64,000 nucleotides of DNA from Chromohalobacter sarecensis (GTDB lineage: Bacteria; Pseudomonadota; Gammaproteobacteria; Pseudomonadales; Halomonadaceae): positions 62,001 to 126,000 of the forward strand of contig NZ_JAKGAN010000003.1 of the NCBI RefSeq assembly GCF_023061135.1, given 5' to 3'. This document shows positions 17,921-28,537 of this stretch, piece by piece. Made by a program: the position numbers and the translations under genes. The stretch's first letter is position 1; the number at the start of each line of letters is the position of its first letter. The notes below the pieces were generated by a model. That model was not told the DNA's origin. It did no database searches and was given only the letters and a program-made list of their open reading frames with translations.

Positions 17921-18361
17921 GTGCACGGTAAGCTGGAAGCCTTCGACGATGTGACCCAGCGCGGCGTGATCGTCGGCGACGATGGGCATCGCTATACATT
18001 CACATTGACCGAGTGGCGCGGCCGAGGCCTTCCCAGGGAAGGCAGTCGGCTACGCTTCGATGGCGATGCCGGCCGTGCCGAGCAGGTGTTCGACGCGCCC
18101 GTGCCTCAGCGCACCGCGCGGCAGACGCGTGACGATCAGGGGCACGTCAAATCTTCCTCATTGTCTCCCTTGGCGGTGCTGGCGTTGGTGCTCGTTGCCG
18201 TGGCGCCGCTGCTAGCGTCGTATATGCTGTTAGTTGATGCACTGGCGGTGCTACTGGCAGTGCTCGGGATCCGGCAGGTACGGCGCTCGCCTTCGCGTTA
18301 CCGAGGGCAGGCATTGTGCGGGGCTGTCATCGCCATCGCGGTGCTGAGTCTCTTTATCTGA
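17921..18361 (+). CDS. Membrane protein with N-terminal cold-shock-like domain
   Basis: 146 residues from GTG 17921 (GGAG 7 bp upstream); an alternative GTG at 17903 adds six residues. The first roughly 65 residues (GKLEAFDDVTQRGVIVGDDGHRYTF, then GSRLRFDGD) look like an OB-fold of the cold-shock type without the aromatic RNA-binding motifs being clear. Two hydrophobic helices follow (about 87-125 and 128-146). Proteins pairing a CSD-like domain with DUF1294-type helices exist, but this one is shorter and I do not assign a function. Confidence 0.6.
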   Translation: MHGKLEAFDDVTQRGVIVGDDGHRYTFTLTEWRGRGLPREGSRLRFDGDAGRAEQVFDAPVPQRTARQTRDDQGHVKSSSLSPLAVLALVLVAVAPLLASYMLLVDALAVLLAVLGIRQVRRSPSRYRGQALCGAVIAIAVLSLFI

Positions 18362-18478
18362 GGTGTAGGGTGAATGGGATGTCAGTGAACGCTGCGCTTG
18401 GTGGCACCGAAAGACTCGGCATAAGATGAATTCACGGCGACGGCCAGCGTCGCCTTCATTGTCAGGAAGGAGAACGCC

Positions 18479-19936
18479 ATGGAGTCCCTTCAGGAAAACT
18501 CGCTGTTTCGCCCCTTTGCCTATATCGACGGCAATTGGGTGGCAGCGGACAGCGGCGAACAGATAGAGGTCGACGACCCGGCCACCGGTGAGGTCGTGGG
18601 GCGCATGCCCAAGCTGGGGCGTGCCGAGACCGAGCGTGCCATCGAAGCCGCTGAGTCGGCCTGGCCGGCCTGGCGTGCCCTGACAGCGCAAGAGCGCGCC
18701 GATACCCTGATGAAATGGTACGACTTGATGCTCAAGCATCAGGACGAGCTAGCGGCGATCATGACCGCCGAACAGGGCAAGCCTCTCAAGGAGGCGGCTG
18801 GCGAGATCGCCTATGCGGCGAGCTTTCTGCGCTGGTTTGCCGAGGAGGCACGGCGTGTCTATGGCGATACCATTCCTGCCGCCAAGTCCAACCAGCGCAT
18901 CGTGGTGCTCAAACAACCGGTCGGCGTCGTCGGGGCGATCACGCCGTGGAATTTTCCGTCGTCGATGATTACTCGCAAGGCGGCCGCAGCGTTGGCGGCA
19001 GGGTGCCCGATCGTCATCAAGCCGGCCAGTCAGACGCCGTTTTCCGCGACCGCGCTGGCGGCGTTGGCCGAGCAGGCTGGGGTGCCGCGCGGCGTGTTCA
19101 ACGTGGTGCCGGGGCGTGCCAGCGAGATCGGCAAGGCGCTGACCGAATCGCCTGTGGTGCGCAAGATCACCTTCACCGGCTCAACCGAGGTGGGCAGCCA
19201 ATTGATGGCCGGCGCCGCCGAGCATATCCAGAAGATTTCGCTGGAACTGGGCGGTAACGCGCCGTTTCTGGTCTTCGAGGATGCCGATCTCGATGCCGCC
19301 GTCGAGGGCGCGATGGCCAGCAAGTTCCGCAACGCCGGTCAGACCTGCGTGTGCACCAACCGCTTTCTGGTGCAGTCCAGCGTGATCAATGCCTTCAGTG
19401 AAAAGCTGGCGGCGGCCATGAACAGCGAATTGCAGGTCGGCCCGGGGACCGAAGAGGGCGTGAACATCGGGCCGTTGATCGACGATGACGCCGTCGCCAA
19501 GGTCTCCGAGCATATCCAGGATGCCGTCGACAAAGGTGCCGAGTTGCTGTTGGGCGGTCACACGCATCCGCTGGGTGGACGCTTCTTCACGCCGACACTG
19601 GTGAGTCACGCCAATGCCGATATGAAGGTCGCGCACGAGGAAACCTTCGGCCCACTGGCGGCGGTGATTCCGTTCGACGATGAGGAAGACGCCGTGCAGA
19701 TGGCCAACGATACCCGCTTCGGGCTGGCATCGTACTTCTACGCCAACGACCTGAGCCGTGTCTGGCGTGTGGCCGAAGCGCTGGAATATGGCATGGTCGG
19801 CATCAACACGGGCTTGATCTCCAACGCCAGCGCGCCGTTCGGGGGCGTCAAGGCCTCGGGACTGGGGCGTGAGGGCTCCAAGTACGGGATCGACGAATAC
19901 ATGGAAACCAAGTATCTGTGTATGGATCTAGGCTGA
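18479..19936 (+). CDS. gabD: NADP-dependent succinate-semialdehyde dehydrogenase
   Basis: 485 residues, close to E. coli GabD (482). An aldehyde dehydrogenase with PWNFPSSMITRKAAAALAAG, catalytic Glu in SLELGGNAPFLVF, catalytic Cys in GQTCVCTNRF and the GabD-typical C-terminal GREGSKYGIDEYMETKYLC. It oxidises succinate semialdehyde to succinate in GABA breakdown. AAGGAG precedes the ATG. No gabT is adjacent. A strong bidirectional terminator separates it from convergent purH. Confidence 0.92.
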   Translation: MESLQENSLFRPFAYIDGNWVAADSGEQIEVDDPATGEVVGRMPKLGRAETERAIEAAESAWPAWRALTAQERADTLMKWYDLMLKHQDELAAIMTAEQGKPLKEAAGEIAYAASFLRWFAEEARRVYGDTIPAAKSNQRIVVLKQPVGVVGAITPWNFPSSMITRKAAAALAAGCPIVIKPASQTPFSATALAALAEQAGVPRGVFNVVPGRASEIGKALTESPVVRKITFTGSTEVGSQLMAGAAEHIQKISLELGGNAPFLVFEDADLDAAVEGAMASKFRNAGQTCVCTNRFLVQSSVINAFSEKLAAAMNSELQVGPGTEEGVNIGPLIDDDAVAKVSEHIQDAVDKGAELLLGGHTHPLGGRFFTPTLVSHANADMKVAHEETFGPLAAVIPFDDEEDAVQMANDTRFGLASYFYANDLSRVWRVAEALEYGMVGINTGLISNASAPFGGVKASGLGREGSKYGIDEYMETKYLCMDLG

Positions 19937-19996
19937 CTGGGCTTCGCCCGGAGCTCGAAGCGTGAAGAGCGGCGCTTCGCGCCTGGAAGTTTGAAG

Positions 19997-20034
19997 AAAA
20001 ACACCCTGTCGGATGATCCGGCAGGGTGTTTTGC
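19997..20034. terminator. Bidirectional rho-independent terminator, gabD/purH
   Basis: Stem ACACCCTG/CAGGGTGT (extended by CCGG pairing) flanked by AAAA on the left and TTTT on the right, so it can end transcription from both convergent genes. Confidence 0.85.
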
Positions 20035-20064
20035 TTTCGGCGTGGCTCAGACTGGCTTCGAGCT

Positions 20065-21654
20065 TCAGTGCCTGAAGTGACGCATAGCGGTGAAGACCAT
20101 GGCGATGCCGGCTTCGTTGGCGGCGTCGATCACTTCCTGGTCACGCATCGAGCCGCCGGGTTGAATGACGGCGGTGATGCCGGCTTCGGCGGCGGCGTCG
20201 ATGCCATCGCGGAAGGGGAAGAAAGCGTCCGAGGCCATCACCGAGCCGGGGACTTCCAGGCCTTCGTCGGCAGCCTTGATGCCGGCGATCCTGGCCGAGT
20301 AGACGCGGCTCATCTGTCCGGCGCCCACGCCGATGGTCTGGCCGTGCTTGGCATAGACGATGGCGTTGGACTTGACGAACTTGGCGACCTTCCAGGCGAA
20401 GCTGAGATCGCTTAGTTCCTGCTCGCTGGGTGCGCGCTCGGTGACGGTGCGCAGTTGGTCGGCTTCGACCATGCCCTGATCGCGGTCCTGGACCAGAAGT
20501 CCGCCGGTGACGCGCTTGAGGTCATGGGTGGGACGTTGCTGGCTGGGCCAGTGCTCGCTGACATCGAGCAGGCGCACATTCTTCTTTTCGGCGACGATCT
20601 CGGCGGCGGTGGCGTCGATGCCCGGCGCGATGATCACCTCGACGAACTGACGGTCGACGATGGCGCGAGCCGTCTCGGCGTCCAGCGGGCGGTTGAAGGC
20701 GATGATGCCGCCGAAGGCGCTGGTGGGGTCGGTAGCGAACGCGTTCTGATAGGCCGCCAGCGGCGTGTCGGCGACGGCGACGCCGCAAGGGTTGGCGTGC
20801 TTGACGATGACGCAGGCGGTCTCGCTGAAGCCCTTGACGCACTCGAAGGCGGCGTCGGTGTCGGCGACGTTGTTGAATGACAATGCCTTGCCCTGACGCT
20901 GCTCTGCCGTGGTCACGCTGGCTTCGTCAGCGCAGGTTTCGGCATAGAAGGCCGCCTGCTGATGCGGATTTTCGCCGTAGCGCATCGCCTGTTTTTTCTG
21001 GAACTGCACGTTATAGGTTCGCGGGAAGTTGGCCTCGCCGCCTTCTACCAGGGTGCCCAGATAGTTGGCGATGGCACCGTCGTAGCCCGCAGTATGCTCG
21101 AAGGCCTTGACCGCCAGGTCGAAGCGTAGCGTGGCGCCGACGCCGCCGTGCGTGCGTAGATCGTCGAGCACGCGGCCATAGTCAGAGGCATTGACCACGA
21201 TGCTGGTATGCGCGTGGTTCTTGGCGCAGGCACGCACCATGGTGGGGCCGCCGATGTCGATGTTCTCGATGGCTTCTTCCAGCGTGCAGCCGTCACGCGC
21301 GATGGTCTCGGCGAAGGGGTAGAGGTTGACCACGACCATATCGATGGCGTCGATGCCGTGCTCGGCCATTACTTCATCATCCTGTCCGCGACGCCCGAGA
21401 ATGCCGCCGTGAATCTTGGGGTGCAGCGTCTTGACGCGGCCATCCATGATTTCCGGGAAGCCGGTATGCTGCGAGACTTCCGTGACCGGAATGCCGTGTT
21501 CATTGAGCAGGCGAAAGGTGCCGCCGGTGGAGAGCAGGGCAACGCCGTGCGTGCTGAGTTCGCGGGCGAAATCGACGATGCCGGTCTTGTCGGACACGCT
21601 GATCAATGCGCGACGCACGGGCTGGGGAGACGAGGATGCGGTGTGATCGGCCAT
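20065..21654 (-). CDS. purH: Bifunctional AICAR transformylase / IMP cyclohydrolase
   Basis: 529 residues, the usual PurH length. The N-terminal IMP cyclohydrolase domain has the MGS-like fold ([39 protein letters not shown]); the C-terminal transformylase domain includes the catalytic KHANPCGVA motif. It performs the last two steps of purine synthesis. It lies downstream of dusB-fis, a common gammaproteobacterial order, but a hairpin between fis and purH suggests its own promoter. purD would normally follow; it is not in this window. Confidence 0.96.
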   Translation of the reverse strand: MADHTASSSPQPVRRALISVSDKTGIVDFARELSTHGVALLSTGGTFRLLNEHGIPVTEVSQHTGFPEIMDGRVKTLHPKIHGGILGRRGQDDEVMAEHGIDAIDMVVVNLYPFAETIARDGCTLEEAIENIDIGGPTMVRACAKNHAHTSIVVNASDYGRVLDDLRTHGGVGATLRFDLAVKAFEHTAGYDGAIANYLGTLVEGGEANFPRTYNVQFQKKQAMRYGENPHQQAAFYAETCADEASVTTAEQRQGKALSFNNVADTDAAFECVKGFSETACVIVKHANPCGVAVADTPLAAYQNAFATDPTSAFGGIIAFNRPLDAETARAIVDRQFVEVIIAPGIDATAAEIVAEKKNVRLLDVSEHWPSQQRPTHDLKRVTGGLLVQDRDQGMVEADQLRTVTERAPSEQELSDLSFAWKVAKFVKSNAIVYAKHGQTIGVGAGQMSRVYSARIAGIKAADEGLEVPGSVMASDAFFPFRDGIDAAAEAGITAVIQPGGSMRDQEVIDAANEAGIAMVFTAMRHFRH

Positions 21655-21712
21655 GAGGCTCCACTCTTGAAAGGTGAGGGACGATTGACGCCAGACAATA
21701 GCGTGAAACGTT

Positions 21713-21737
21713 AAGGGCGCCTGGCGAGGGCGCCCTT
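21713..21737 (-). terminator. Stem-loop between fis and purH
   Basis: A perfect 9-bp stem AAGGGCGCC/GGCGCCCTT with a 7-nt loop just after the fis stop. The downstream T-run on the minus strand is poor (TTAACGTTT), so termination may be partial. Confidence 0.5.
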
Positions 21738-21754
21738 GTTGGATCGATTCGGGT

Positions 21755-22054
21755 TTAGATCAGGTCGTACTGCTTGAGCTTCTTGCGCAGGGTGCCGCGA
21801 TTGAGGCCCAGCATGTCGGCGGCGCGGGTTTGATTGCCGTCGGCATAGCGCATCACGGCTTCCAGCAAGGGCACTTCGACCTCGGTCAGCACCATGGCAT
21901 AAAGGTCGCTGACCGTTTCGCCATCCAGGTGGCCGAAGTAGCGCTGCATGGCGAGCTCGACCGACTCACGCAGGGTTTGCTGATGTGCTGGCGATGCCGT
22001 GGCACTGGCATCGAGCGTATTCTGATCGATGGGAAATGCTTGCCTGCTGGTCAT
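21755..22054 (-). CDS. fis: Nucleoid-associated DNA-bending protein Fis
   Basis: 99 residues (E. coli 98). The C-terminal helix-turn-helix ([29 protein letters not shown]) is nearly diagnostic, and the N-terminal beta-hairpin arm region is present. Fis bends DNA and controls rRNA and growth-linked genes. Its ATG overlaps the dusB stop (ATGA), the classical dusB-fis operon, so fis expression is coupled to dusB translation. Confidence 0.96.
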   Translation of the reverse strand: MTSRQAFPIDQNTLDASATASPAHQQTLRESVELAMQRYFGHLDGETVSDLYAMVLTEVEVPLLEAVMRYADGNQTRAADMLGLNRGTLRKKLKQYDLI

Positions 22055-23085
22055 GCTGCATTGCTTCCATTTGAGGCCAACGCCGGCGCATCGTGGGCAA
22101 GCGCATCCACGAAGCGGTGTTGGGCCGAGGGCTGTTCCAGAACGTTGAAGCGTGCGCGCAATGCCGCCGCTTGTGGGCGAGTGGCGAGATACCAGCCCAC
22201 ATGCTTGCGTGCGATGCGCACCCCCATGTGCTCACCGTAAAAGGCATGCAGTGCCTCGAGATGACGCTGCATCACGGTAGCGATCTCTGCGGGCGTCGGG
22301 CGGGCCAGGACGTCACCGGTACGTAAATAGTGCTCGATCTCGCGAAAGATCCACGGATTGCCTTGGGCGCCGCGTCCGATCATGACCGCGTCCGCCTTAG
22401 TGTAGTCGAGGATGCGGGCGGCTTTTTCGGCACTGTCGATATCACCATTGGCGAACACCGGCAGCGACACCGCTTGCTTGATGGCGGCGATGGTATCGTA
22501 TTCGGCGTCGCCACTATAGCGCTGTTCGCGAGTACGGCCATGCACCGCAAGCGCCTGGATGCCGGCAGCCTCGGCCAGTTGCGCCACACGTATGCCGTTG
22601 CGCGACGCCGCGCACCAGCCGGTGCGGATCTTCAATGTCACCGGCACGTCCACGGCCGCAACGACCGCTTCGAGAATCGCCGCGACCAAACGTTCATCAC
22701 GCAATAGTGCGGAGCCGGCGGCCTTGTTGCAGACCTTCTTGGCGGGGCATCCCATGTTGATATCGACGATCTCGGCGCCTTGCGCGACGTTGAGGCGTGC
22801 GGCTTCGGCGAGCATTTCCGGGTCGCCACCGGCGATCTGGACATCGCGGGGGCCGGGCTCGCCGGCATGATCGAGACGCTGCCGCGACTTGCGGGTATGC
22901 CATAGGCGCGCATCGGCGGTGACCATTTCCGAGACCACCAGGCCCGCGCCGAGCTCCCGGCACAATTGCCGAAATGGGCGATCGGTCACGCCCGCCATGG
23001 GCGCGAGAATCGCTCGATTGGGCAATGCGTAAGGGCCGATGTGCGGCAACGGCGTCACCGGAGATGAGACGTAGGTCGGCATCAC
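22051..23085 (-). CDS. dusB: tRNA-dihydrouridine synthase B
   Basis: 344 residues; an FMN-dependent TIM-barrel enzyme reducing uridine in the tRNA D-loop. Signatures are [20 protein letters not shown], catalytic Cys in [34 protein letters not shown], and [11 protein letters not shown]. The longer C-terminal helical RNA-binding part is present. First gene of the dusB-fis operon with a 4-bp overlap. Confidence 0.95.
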   Translation of the reverse strand: MMPTYVSSPVTPLPHIGPYALPNRAILAPMAGVTDRPFRQLCRELGAGLVVSEMVTADARLWHTRKSRQRLDHAGEPGPRDVQIAGGDPEMLAEAARLNVAQGAEIVDINMGCPAKKVCNKAAGSALLRDERLVAAILEAVVAAVDVPVTLKIRTGWCAASRNGIRVAQLAEAAGIQALAVHGRTREQRYSGDAEYDTIAAIKQAVSLPVFANGDIDSAEKAARILDYTKADAVMIGRGAQGNPWIFREIEHYLRTGDVLARPTPAEIATVMQRHLEALHAFYGEHMGVRIARKHVGWYLATRPQAAALRARFNVLEQPSAQHRFVDALAHDAPALASNGSNAA

Positions 23086-23179
23086 GAGGGGCGTCTAGGT
23101 GGTGAAAGGGGCTTATGATAGCCGTCAGCACGATGTTCTTGAAGGGGCTTTTCGTCGCCCCTGGCGTGGTTGGCCTTCA

Positions 23180-24079
23180 TCATGAGGCGGCGACACCGGT
23201 AATGCGCACCCAACCTTCGCGCTCGCACGGGGTGTCGAGGTCGATGCCTTGGGCGCGATAGGCGTCCATGACCTCTTCGGCTTGCCCCGCGAGAATACCG
23301 GATAAAGCGAGGCGACCGCGGGGGGCGAGGTGGGCACAAAGCGTCGGCGCCAGTTCGACCAGGGGGCCGGCGAGAATATTGGCGACCACTACCTCGTAGC
23401 GTTGTGCCGCGAGCCGCTCCGGATAGCACAGCGACAACTGCTCATCGGTAATGGCATTACGCTGGGCGTTTTCACGACTGGCCTGCAGGGCCTGTGGGTC
23501 GATATCGGTGCCTGTGGCGTGCTCGGCCCCTAGTTTGAGCGCGGCGATGGCCAGAATGCCGGAGCCGCAGCCGAAATCCAGTACCTTGCTCGCGTCGAGA
23601 TCGAGGCCGTCGAGCCAGCCGAGGCACAGCGCGGTGGTGGGGTGCGTGCCGGTGCCGAACGCCAGGCCGGGATCGAGCAGCAGATTGACGGCATCGGGCT
23701 CGGGAGCGGCATGCCAGCTGGGCACCACCCATAGCCGTTCGCCCATCTTGAGCGGAGTGAAATCGTCCATCCACTCGCGCTCCCAGTCGCGATCGGCGAG
23801 CAGCTCGTAGTCGATCTCGGGGCAGGGTTCGTCGGCCATCTCGGCGGCCCATTGCTGGCGGACTCGGTCGAGCATCGGCTCGATGTCCTCCAGGTCGTCG
23901 TAGAGACCGGTGAGCACGGTTTCATCCCACAGCGGCGTGGTACCGCTTTCAGGCTCGAAGACGGGGTCGTCGTAAGCGTCCTGCAGGGTGATGGCCTGAG
24001 CACCTTCGGCCAGCAGCAGCTCTTCCAGGGTCTCGGCATGCTGCGGGGCGATATGTGCCTTGAGTTGTAGCCAGGGCAT
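23180..24079 (-). CDS. prmA: Ribosomal protein L11 methyltransferase
   Basis: 299 residues (E. coli 293). The N-terminal substrate-recognition domain precedes a class I SAM methyltransferase core with [16 protein letters not shown], motif [21 protein letters not shown], and [15 protein letters not shown]. It trimethylates L11. It is placed between accC and dusB, a widespread gammaproteobacterial arrangement. Confidence 0.95.
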   Translation of the reverse strand: MPWLQLKAHIAPQHAETLEELLLAEGAQAITLQDAYDDPVFEPESGTTPLWDETVLTGLYDDLEDIEPMLDRVRQQWAAEMADEPCPEIDYELLADRDWEREWMDDFTPLKMGERLWVVPSWHAAPEPDAVNLLLDPGLAFGTGTHPTTALCLGWLDGLDLDASKVLDFGCGSGILAIAALKLGAEHATGTDIDPQALQASRENAQRNAITDEQLSLCYPERLAAQRYEVVVANILAGPLVELAPTLCAHLAPRGRLALSGILAGQAEEVMDAYRAQGIDLDTPCEREGWVRITGVAAS

Positions 24080-24147
24080 GAAGTCTCCTTGAGCATCAAC
24101 GCAAACGGGACGGCCAAGGCCGCCCCGTGTCGAGTCGCGTGGGCTGA

Positions 24148-25494
24148 TTAGGTCAGGCCAAGCTTTTTCTCGAGGTAGTGAATATTTACCCCGCCTTGCT
24201 GGAACGCGCTATCGCGGACCAGATCCTTCTGTAGGTCGATATTGGTCTTGATGCCTTCGACCAGCAGTTCATCGAGGGCATTGCGCATGCGTGTCAGCGC
24301 GGTCTCGCGACTCGCCCCCCAGGTGATCAGCTTGCCGAGCAGCGAATCGTAGTGCGGCGGCACGCTATAGCCGGTGTAAATATGCGAGTCCATGCGTACG
24401 CCCAGGCCACCCGGGGCGTGATAGAGATCGATCTTACCCGGCGAGGGCATGAAGGTGCGCGAGTCCTCGGCGTTGATCCGGCACTCGAAGGCGTGCCCAT
24501 GGAGCTGGACATCTTCCTGGGTGATCTCCAACGGCAAGCCGGAAGCGATGCGCAGCTGTTCCTTGACGATGTCCACGCCGGTGACCATTTCGGAGACCGG
24601 ATGTTCGACCTGAACGCGGGTGTTCATCTCGATGAAGAAGAACTGGCCGTCTTCGTAGAGAAACTCGAAGGTGCCGGCGCCGCGGTAATTGATCTCGATG
24701 CAGGCGTCGATACAGGCCTTGAAAACGTTCTCGCGGGCTTTGGGGTCGAGATGCGGGGCGGGCGCCTCTTCCAGCACTTTCTGGTGACGGCGCTGCAGGG
24801 AGCAATCGCGATCGTAGAGATGAATGGCATTGCCCTGGCCGTCGGCCAGCACCTGCACCTCGATGTGACGCGGATTCTCGAGGTACTTCTCCATGTACAA
24901 CGTGCCGTCGCCGAAGGCCGAATCGGCCTCGTTGCGCGTCACGCTGACTGAGGAAAGCAGGCTGTCCTCGCTGTGCACCACGCGCATGCCGCGTCCGCCA
25001 CCGCCAGCGGCGGCCTTGATCATCACCGGGTAACCGATGCGTTGGGCGGTGGCCAGGATAGCTTCGTCGTTATCTTCGGGGAGCGGGCCATCGGAGCCGG
25101 GCACGGTGGGGACGCCGGCGGCCTTCATCGCTGAAATGGCGCTGACCTTGTCGCCCATCATGCGGATGGTTTCGGCGCGCGGGCCGACGAATACGAAGCC
25201 TGAACGCTCAACCTGCTCGGCGAAGTTGGCGTTCTCGGAGAGAAAGCCATAGCCGGGATGGATGGCGCTAGAATCGGTGACCTCGGCAGCGCTGATCAGC
25301 GCCGGGATGTTCAGATACGACTGCGCGGAGGAGGCCGGCCCGATGCACACGGCTTCGTCGGCCAGGCGCACATGCATGAGGTCACGGTCCGGCTTGGAGT
25401 GGACCGCAACGGTCTTGATGCCCAGTTCCTTGCAGGCGCGCAGTATACGAAGAGCGATCTCGCCACGGTTGGCGATGAGTACCTTGTCCAACAT
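24148..25494 (-). CDS. accC: Acetyl-CoA carboxylase, biotin carboxylase subunit
   Basis: 448 residues (E. coli 449). ATP-grasp enzyme that carboxylates biotin on Acc[19 protein letters not shown] at the start, glycine-rich [41 protein letters not shown] with the catalytic Glu/Arg, and a C-terminal AccC cap. It follows accB by about 70 bp on the same strand and is presumably co-transcribed. Confidence 0.97.
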   Translation of the reverse strand: MLDKVLIANRGEIALRILRACKELGIKTVAVHSKPDRDLMHVRLADEAVCIGPASSAQSYLNIPALISAAEVTDSSAIHPGYGFLSENANFAEQVERSGFVFVGPRAETIRMMGDKVSAISAMKAAGVPTVPGSDGPLPEDNDEAILATAQRIGYPVMIKAAAGGGGRGMRVVHSEDSLLSSVSVTRNEADSAFGDGTLYMEKYLENPRHIEVQVLADGQGNAIHLYDRDCSLQRRHQKVLEEAPAPHLDPKARENVFKACIDACIEINYRGAGTFEFLYEDGQFFFIEMNTRVQVEHPVSEMVTGVDIVKEQLRIASGLPLEITQEDVQLHGHAFECRINAEDSRTFMPSPGKIDLYHAPGGLGVRMDSHIYTGYSVPPHYDSLLGKLITWGASRETALTRMRNALDELLVEGIKTNIDLQKDLVRDSAFQQGGVNIHYLEKKLGLT

Positions 25495-25564
25495 AGTGTC
25501 GTCCGTCTCTATGTAAGCTCGGAAGCGTTTCGCGATCGACAGTCAAAGGCGATCGCAAACGGCT

Positions 25565-26029
25565 TCAAGAGATGATGACCATCGGCTGGTCGAATTCGAC
25601 TGGTTCGCCGTCCTCGACCATGATGGCTTCGATCACACCATCTTGGTCGGCTTCGATCTGGTTCATCATCTTCATGGCTTCGACGATGCACACGGTCTCG
25701 CCTTTCTTGACGCTTTGGCCGACTTCCACGAAGGCTTTGGCGCCCGGCGCCGGCGAGCGGTAAAAGGTACCGACCATGGGTGAGGTCACTGGATGGCCGC
25801 TGGGCTGCGCAGGTACTGTTTCAGATTCAGCCTCTGGAGCGGCCGCTGCGCTCGGCGCGGCAGGAGCAGGTGCTGCGGCCGGCGCAGGGGCCTGGGCGGC
25901 GGGCGGTGCGCTGAAACCACCGGTGTGGCGGCTGATACGCACGGATTCCTCGCCTTCCTGGATTTCGATCTCGCTGATATTGGACTCTTCCAGGAGTTCG
26001 ATGAGTTTCTTGACCTTGCGAATATCCAT
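25565..26029 (-). CDS. accB: Acetyl-CoA carboxylase biotin carboxyl carrier protein
   Basis: 154 residues from the ATG at 26029 ([17 protein letters not shown]), the conserved AccB N-terminus; a longer open frame upstream has no family similarity. A proline/alanine-rich linker (about 50-75) leads to the biotinyl domain with the biotinylation site [10 protein letters not shown]. It carries carboxybiotin between AccC and the carboxyltransferase. Second in aroQ-accB-accC. Confidence 0.95.
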   Translation of the reverse strand: MDIRKVKKLIELLEESNISEIEIQEGEESVRISRHTGGFSAPPAAQAPAPAAAPAPAAPSAAAAPEAESETVPAQPSGHPVTSPMVGTFYRSPAPGAKAFVEVGQSVKKGETVCIVEAMKMMNQIEADQDGVIEAIMVEDGEPVEFDQPMVIIS

Positions 26030-26091
26030 AAGCCTGTCTCGATCAATGTGAAAGTGAGGTGGCGTGGTTTGCCATCGGAGCGTGGTCGCTG

Positions 26092-26529
26092 TCAGCCGAG
26101 CTGGCGTAGCGCGGCCTCCAGGGCAAGCTCGTAACTGTCGGCGCCGAATCCGGCGATGACGCCGCGAGCGACATCCGAAAAATACGAATGCGCGCGAAAT
26201 GGCTCGCGCGCATGCACGTTGGAAAGATGCAGCTCGATGAAAGGGATGGCGACACCCGTGAGTGCATCGCGCAGGGCGACGCTGGTGTGCGTGAAAGCGG
26301 CCGGGTTGATCAGGATGAAGTCGGTGCCGTCGTCGCGTGCCGCATGCACCCGCTCGATGAGCTGGTGCTCGGCGTTGGACTGTAGCCAATCGAGTCGATG
26401 CCCGGCATCCAAGGCGCGCTGGGTCAGGCGCAGACGAATGTCCTCGAGGGTGGTGGTGCCGTAAACGCCTGGCTCGCGAGTGCCGAGCAGGTTGAGGTTA
26501 GGGCCGTTGAGTACGAGAAGCTTCGCCAT
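26092..26529 (-). CDS. aroQ: Type II 3-dehydroquinate dehydratase
   Basis: 145 residues, typical for the class II dodecameric enzyme. Visible motifs are [20 protein letters not shown] (with the active-site Tyr), [17 protein letters not shown] and [17 protein letters not shown] with the catalytic His. It catalyses step three of the shikimate pathway. First gene of the aroQ-accB-accC cluster. Confidence 0.96.
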   Translation of the reverse strand: MAKLLVLNGPNLNLLGTREPGVYGTTTLEDIRLRLTQRALDAGHRLDWLQSNAEHQLIERVHAARDDGTDFILINPAAFTHTSVALRDALTGVAIPFIELHLSNVHAREPFRAHSYFSDVARGVIAGFGADSYELALEAALRQLG

Positions 26530-26744
26530 GTCATGGGTCCTGATTGACGCTGTTAACCTGTTCAGGATTGGCTTAGATCACGGCACGATCACGCAAGATG
26601 CCGCCGCTGGTGCCATATATCGTTAGTGTGGGCGGAGTTTGCCCAAAAACGGACGAGCTGTCTAGTTTGCGTTGGCACAAGCAAAAACGCCACTGCATGA
26701 TAGGATGGGAGTCACTGCTCTCAACTTCATCACAAGGACGTCTT

Positions 26745-27755
26745 ATGGCTCTTTTTCGCAAGCGTGAGCGTCACCAGCGCAATGTTCTGGAATCGCCCCA
26801 GTATGGCTGGATCTGGAAGCCCTTGGTCGCCTTGCTGATCATCTACCTGGTGGTCTGCGTGGCGCTGGGCGTCTGGTGGAGCCAACGGCCCGATGACTTC
26901 AGCGTCGATGACGCGGTGGGCGTGCAGCGCGGTGCCGCGCAGTCATCCGGTGCCGAGGCCGCGTCGGACGCCCCTCGGCCTGGCGAGACCGTGACTGCAA
27001 CGACCTTGACGCTTCTTGGTAGTTTACTCGACAAGCCCGGTGGTTATTTGCGCAACGATATCGCGCCGCCAGGACTGTGGCTGGATAACATGCCGAGCTG
27101 GGAGCATGGCGTGCTGGGGCAAGTGCGTGCTATGAGTGCGGCCCTCAATGATTCCATCGCCAGTGACGATGATGATCTTCAACAAGCCGTCGATTCCCTA
27201 GCAACGCGTAGTGATGCCTGGCGCTTTCCGTCAGCCGAGGGTCGTTACCAAGAAGCACGCGAGGCGCTGCGCGATTACCTGGGGCGCTTGAATGAACAGC
27301 AGGCGGATTTCTCACAGGAGGCGCCAGCGTTGGTTGCTTGGCTGGCGCGCGTGCAGACTCGACTCGACCAGCAGACGCAACGTCTGGCGGCGAGCGTGGG
27401 AAGCACCGAGCGTCGCAGTGCCGATATAGAGACCGGAGAGGATGGTGAGAGCACCCCGTGGGGGCGTATCGACAACGTCTTCTTCGAAGCGCGCGGCAAT
27501 ACCTGGGCCTTGATGCACCTGCTCGAGGCGGCCAAGCGTGACTTTGCACCGGCCATCGAGGCGGCAGGTGTCGGTGAAAAGCTCGATCGGTTGATCGACG
27601 AGCTTGAAGCGTCGCAGGCACGCGTGTGGAGTCCGGTAGTGCTCAATGGCAGCGGCTTTGGCATCTTCGCCAATCACTCGCTGATGATGGCCAACTACAC
27701 GCTGCGGGCATCGCAACTGATCCAAGAGATACGCGGCGATCTCGAATCGCAATAA
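26745..27755 (+). CDS. DUF2333 family inner-membrane protein
   Basis: 336 residues from the ATG at 26745 (AAGGA at 7 bp); an open frame upstream to 26598 has no support. One N-terminal membrane helix (about 24-46: PLVALLIIYLVVCVALGVWW) is followed by a periplasmic, mostly helical domain with the DUF2333-like stretch PGGYLRNDIAPPGLWLDNMPSWE and a conserved RIDNVFFEARGNTWALMHLL. No catalytic motif is visible and the function is unknown. Divergent from aroQ. Confidence 0.75.
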   Translation: MALFRKRERHQRNVLESPQYGWIWKPLVALLIIYLVVCVALGVWWSQRPDDFSVDDAVGVQRGAAQSSGAEAASDAPRPGETVTATTLTLLGSLLDKPGGYLRNDIAPPGLWLDNMPSWEHGVLGQVRAMSAALNDSIASDDDDLQQAVDSLATRSDAWRFPSAEGRYQEAREALRDYLGRLNEQQADFSQEAPALVAWLARVQTRLDQQTQRLAASVGSTERRSADIETGEDGESTPWGRIDNVFFEARGNTWALMHLLEAAKRDFAPAIEAAGVGEKLDRLIDELEASQARVWSPVVLNGSGFGIFANHSLMMANYTLRASQLIQEIRGDLESQ

Positions 27756-27765
27756 GCCCTAACAA

Positions 27766-27801
27766 AACACCCCGCGGCGGGGTTATCCGGCGCGGGGTGT
27801 T
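27766..27801. terminator. Bidirectional terminator between DUF2333 gene and ppa
   Basis: Stem AACACCCCGCG/CGCGGGGTGTT (11 bp) with a 14-nt loop, between convergent genes. The A-rich left flank (AACAAAA) favours termination of the leftward ppa transcript; the right side has only a short T run. Confidence 0.75.
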
Positions 27802-27819
27802 GGACGGGCGACGAGCGCT

Positions 27820-28350
27820 TCAGGCTTTGGTGTAAGCGTCCGCGGCCTTCTCGATCGCCTTGCGAGCGGCGTCAGCGCCGTCCCAAGAATCGATCTTCAC
27901 CCATTTGCCTTTCTCGAGATCCTTGTAGTTCTCGAAGAAATGCGCGATCTGTTGGCGCAGCAGCTCGGGCAAGTCGGTGACTTCCTGTACGTCGTCATAC
28001 AGCGCGCTCAGCTTGGCGTGCGGAACGCAGACCAGCTTGGCGTCTTCGCCGGCTTCGTCGGACATGTTGAGAACGCCGACCGGGCGGGCACGAATCACGC
28101 TCCCCGGCTGAACCGGGTACGGTGTGACCACCAGTGCGTCGAGCGGATCGCCGTCGTCGGCCAGGGTGTTGTTGATGAAGCCGTAGTTGGCCGGGTAGAA
28201 CATCGGCGTGGCCATGAAGCGGTCGACGACCAGCGCGTCCATGTCCTTGTCGATCTCGTACTTGATCGGTGCGTGATTGGCGGGGATCTCGATCGCCACG
28301 TAGACGTCGTTGGGTAGATCCTTGCCTGCGGGAATGTCTTTGAAACTCAT
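27820..28350 (-). CDS. ppa: Inorganic pyrophosphatase (family I)
   Basis: 176 residues (E. coli 176). Soluble Mg-dependent enzyme: [16 protein letters not shown], signature DGDPLDALV with the three metal-binding Asp, and [18 protein letters not shown] near the end. It hydrolyses pyrophosphate released in biosynthesis. Confidence 0.97.
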   Translation of the reverse strand: MSFKDIPAGKDLPNDVYVAIEIPANHAPIKYEIDKDMDALVVDRFMATPMFYPANYGFINNTLADDGDPLDALVVTPYPVQPGSVIRARPVGVLNMSDEAGEDAKLVCVPHAKLSALYDDVQEVTDLPELLRQQIAHFFENYKDLEKGKWVKIDSWDGADAARKAIEKAADAYTKA

Positions 28351-28537
28351 CGTCGAGTCCTTGCGGTTTGCAGGTTGAACACCAGCGGGGGAAAATCCGA
28401 AGAATTATACGAGTAGCGTCCAGCGTTTACCAACCGACGTGGGACGCAAATGGCATCATGCAATCGTCGTCTTGCGTTGTCATGCTCAGCGAACGCGAGA
28501 ATTATCCGTCTCATCATCATCGACAAGGAGACGCTCG

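Noticed and set aside
26030-26389. N-terminal extension of accB
   Set aside because: It overlaps aroQ antisense to no known domain; AccB proteins start at MDIRK.
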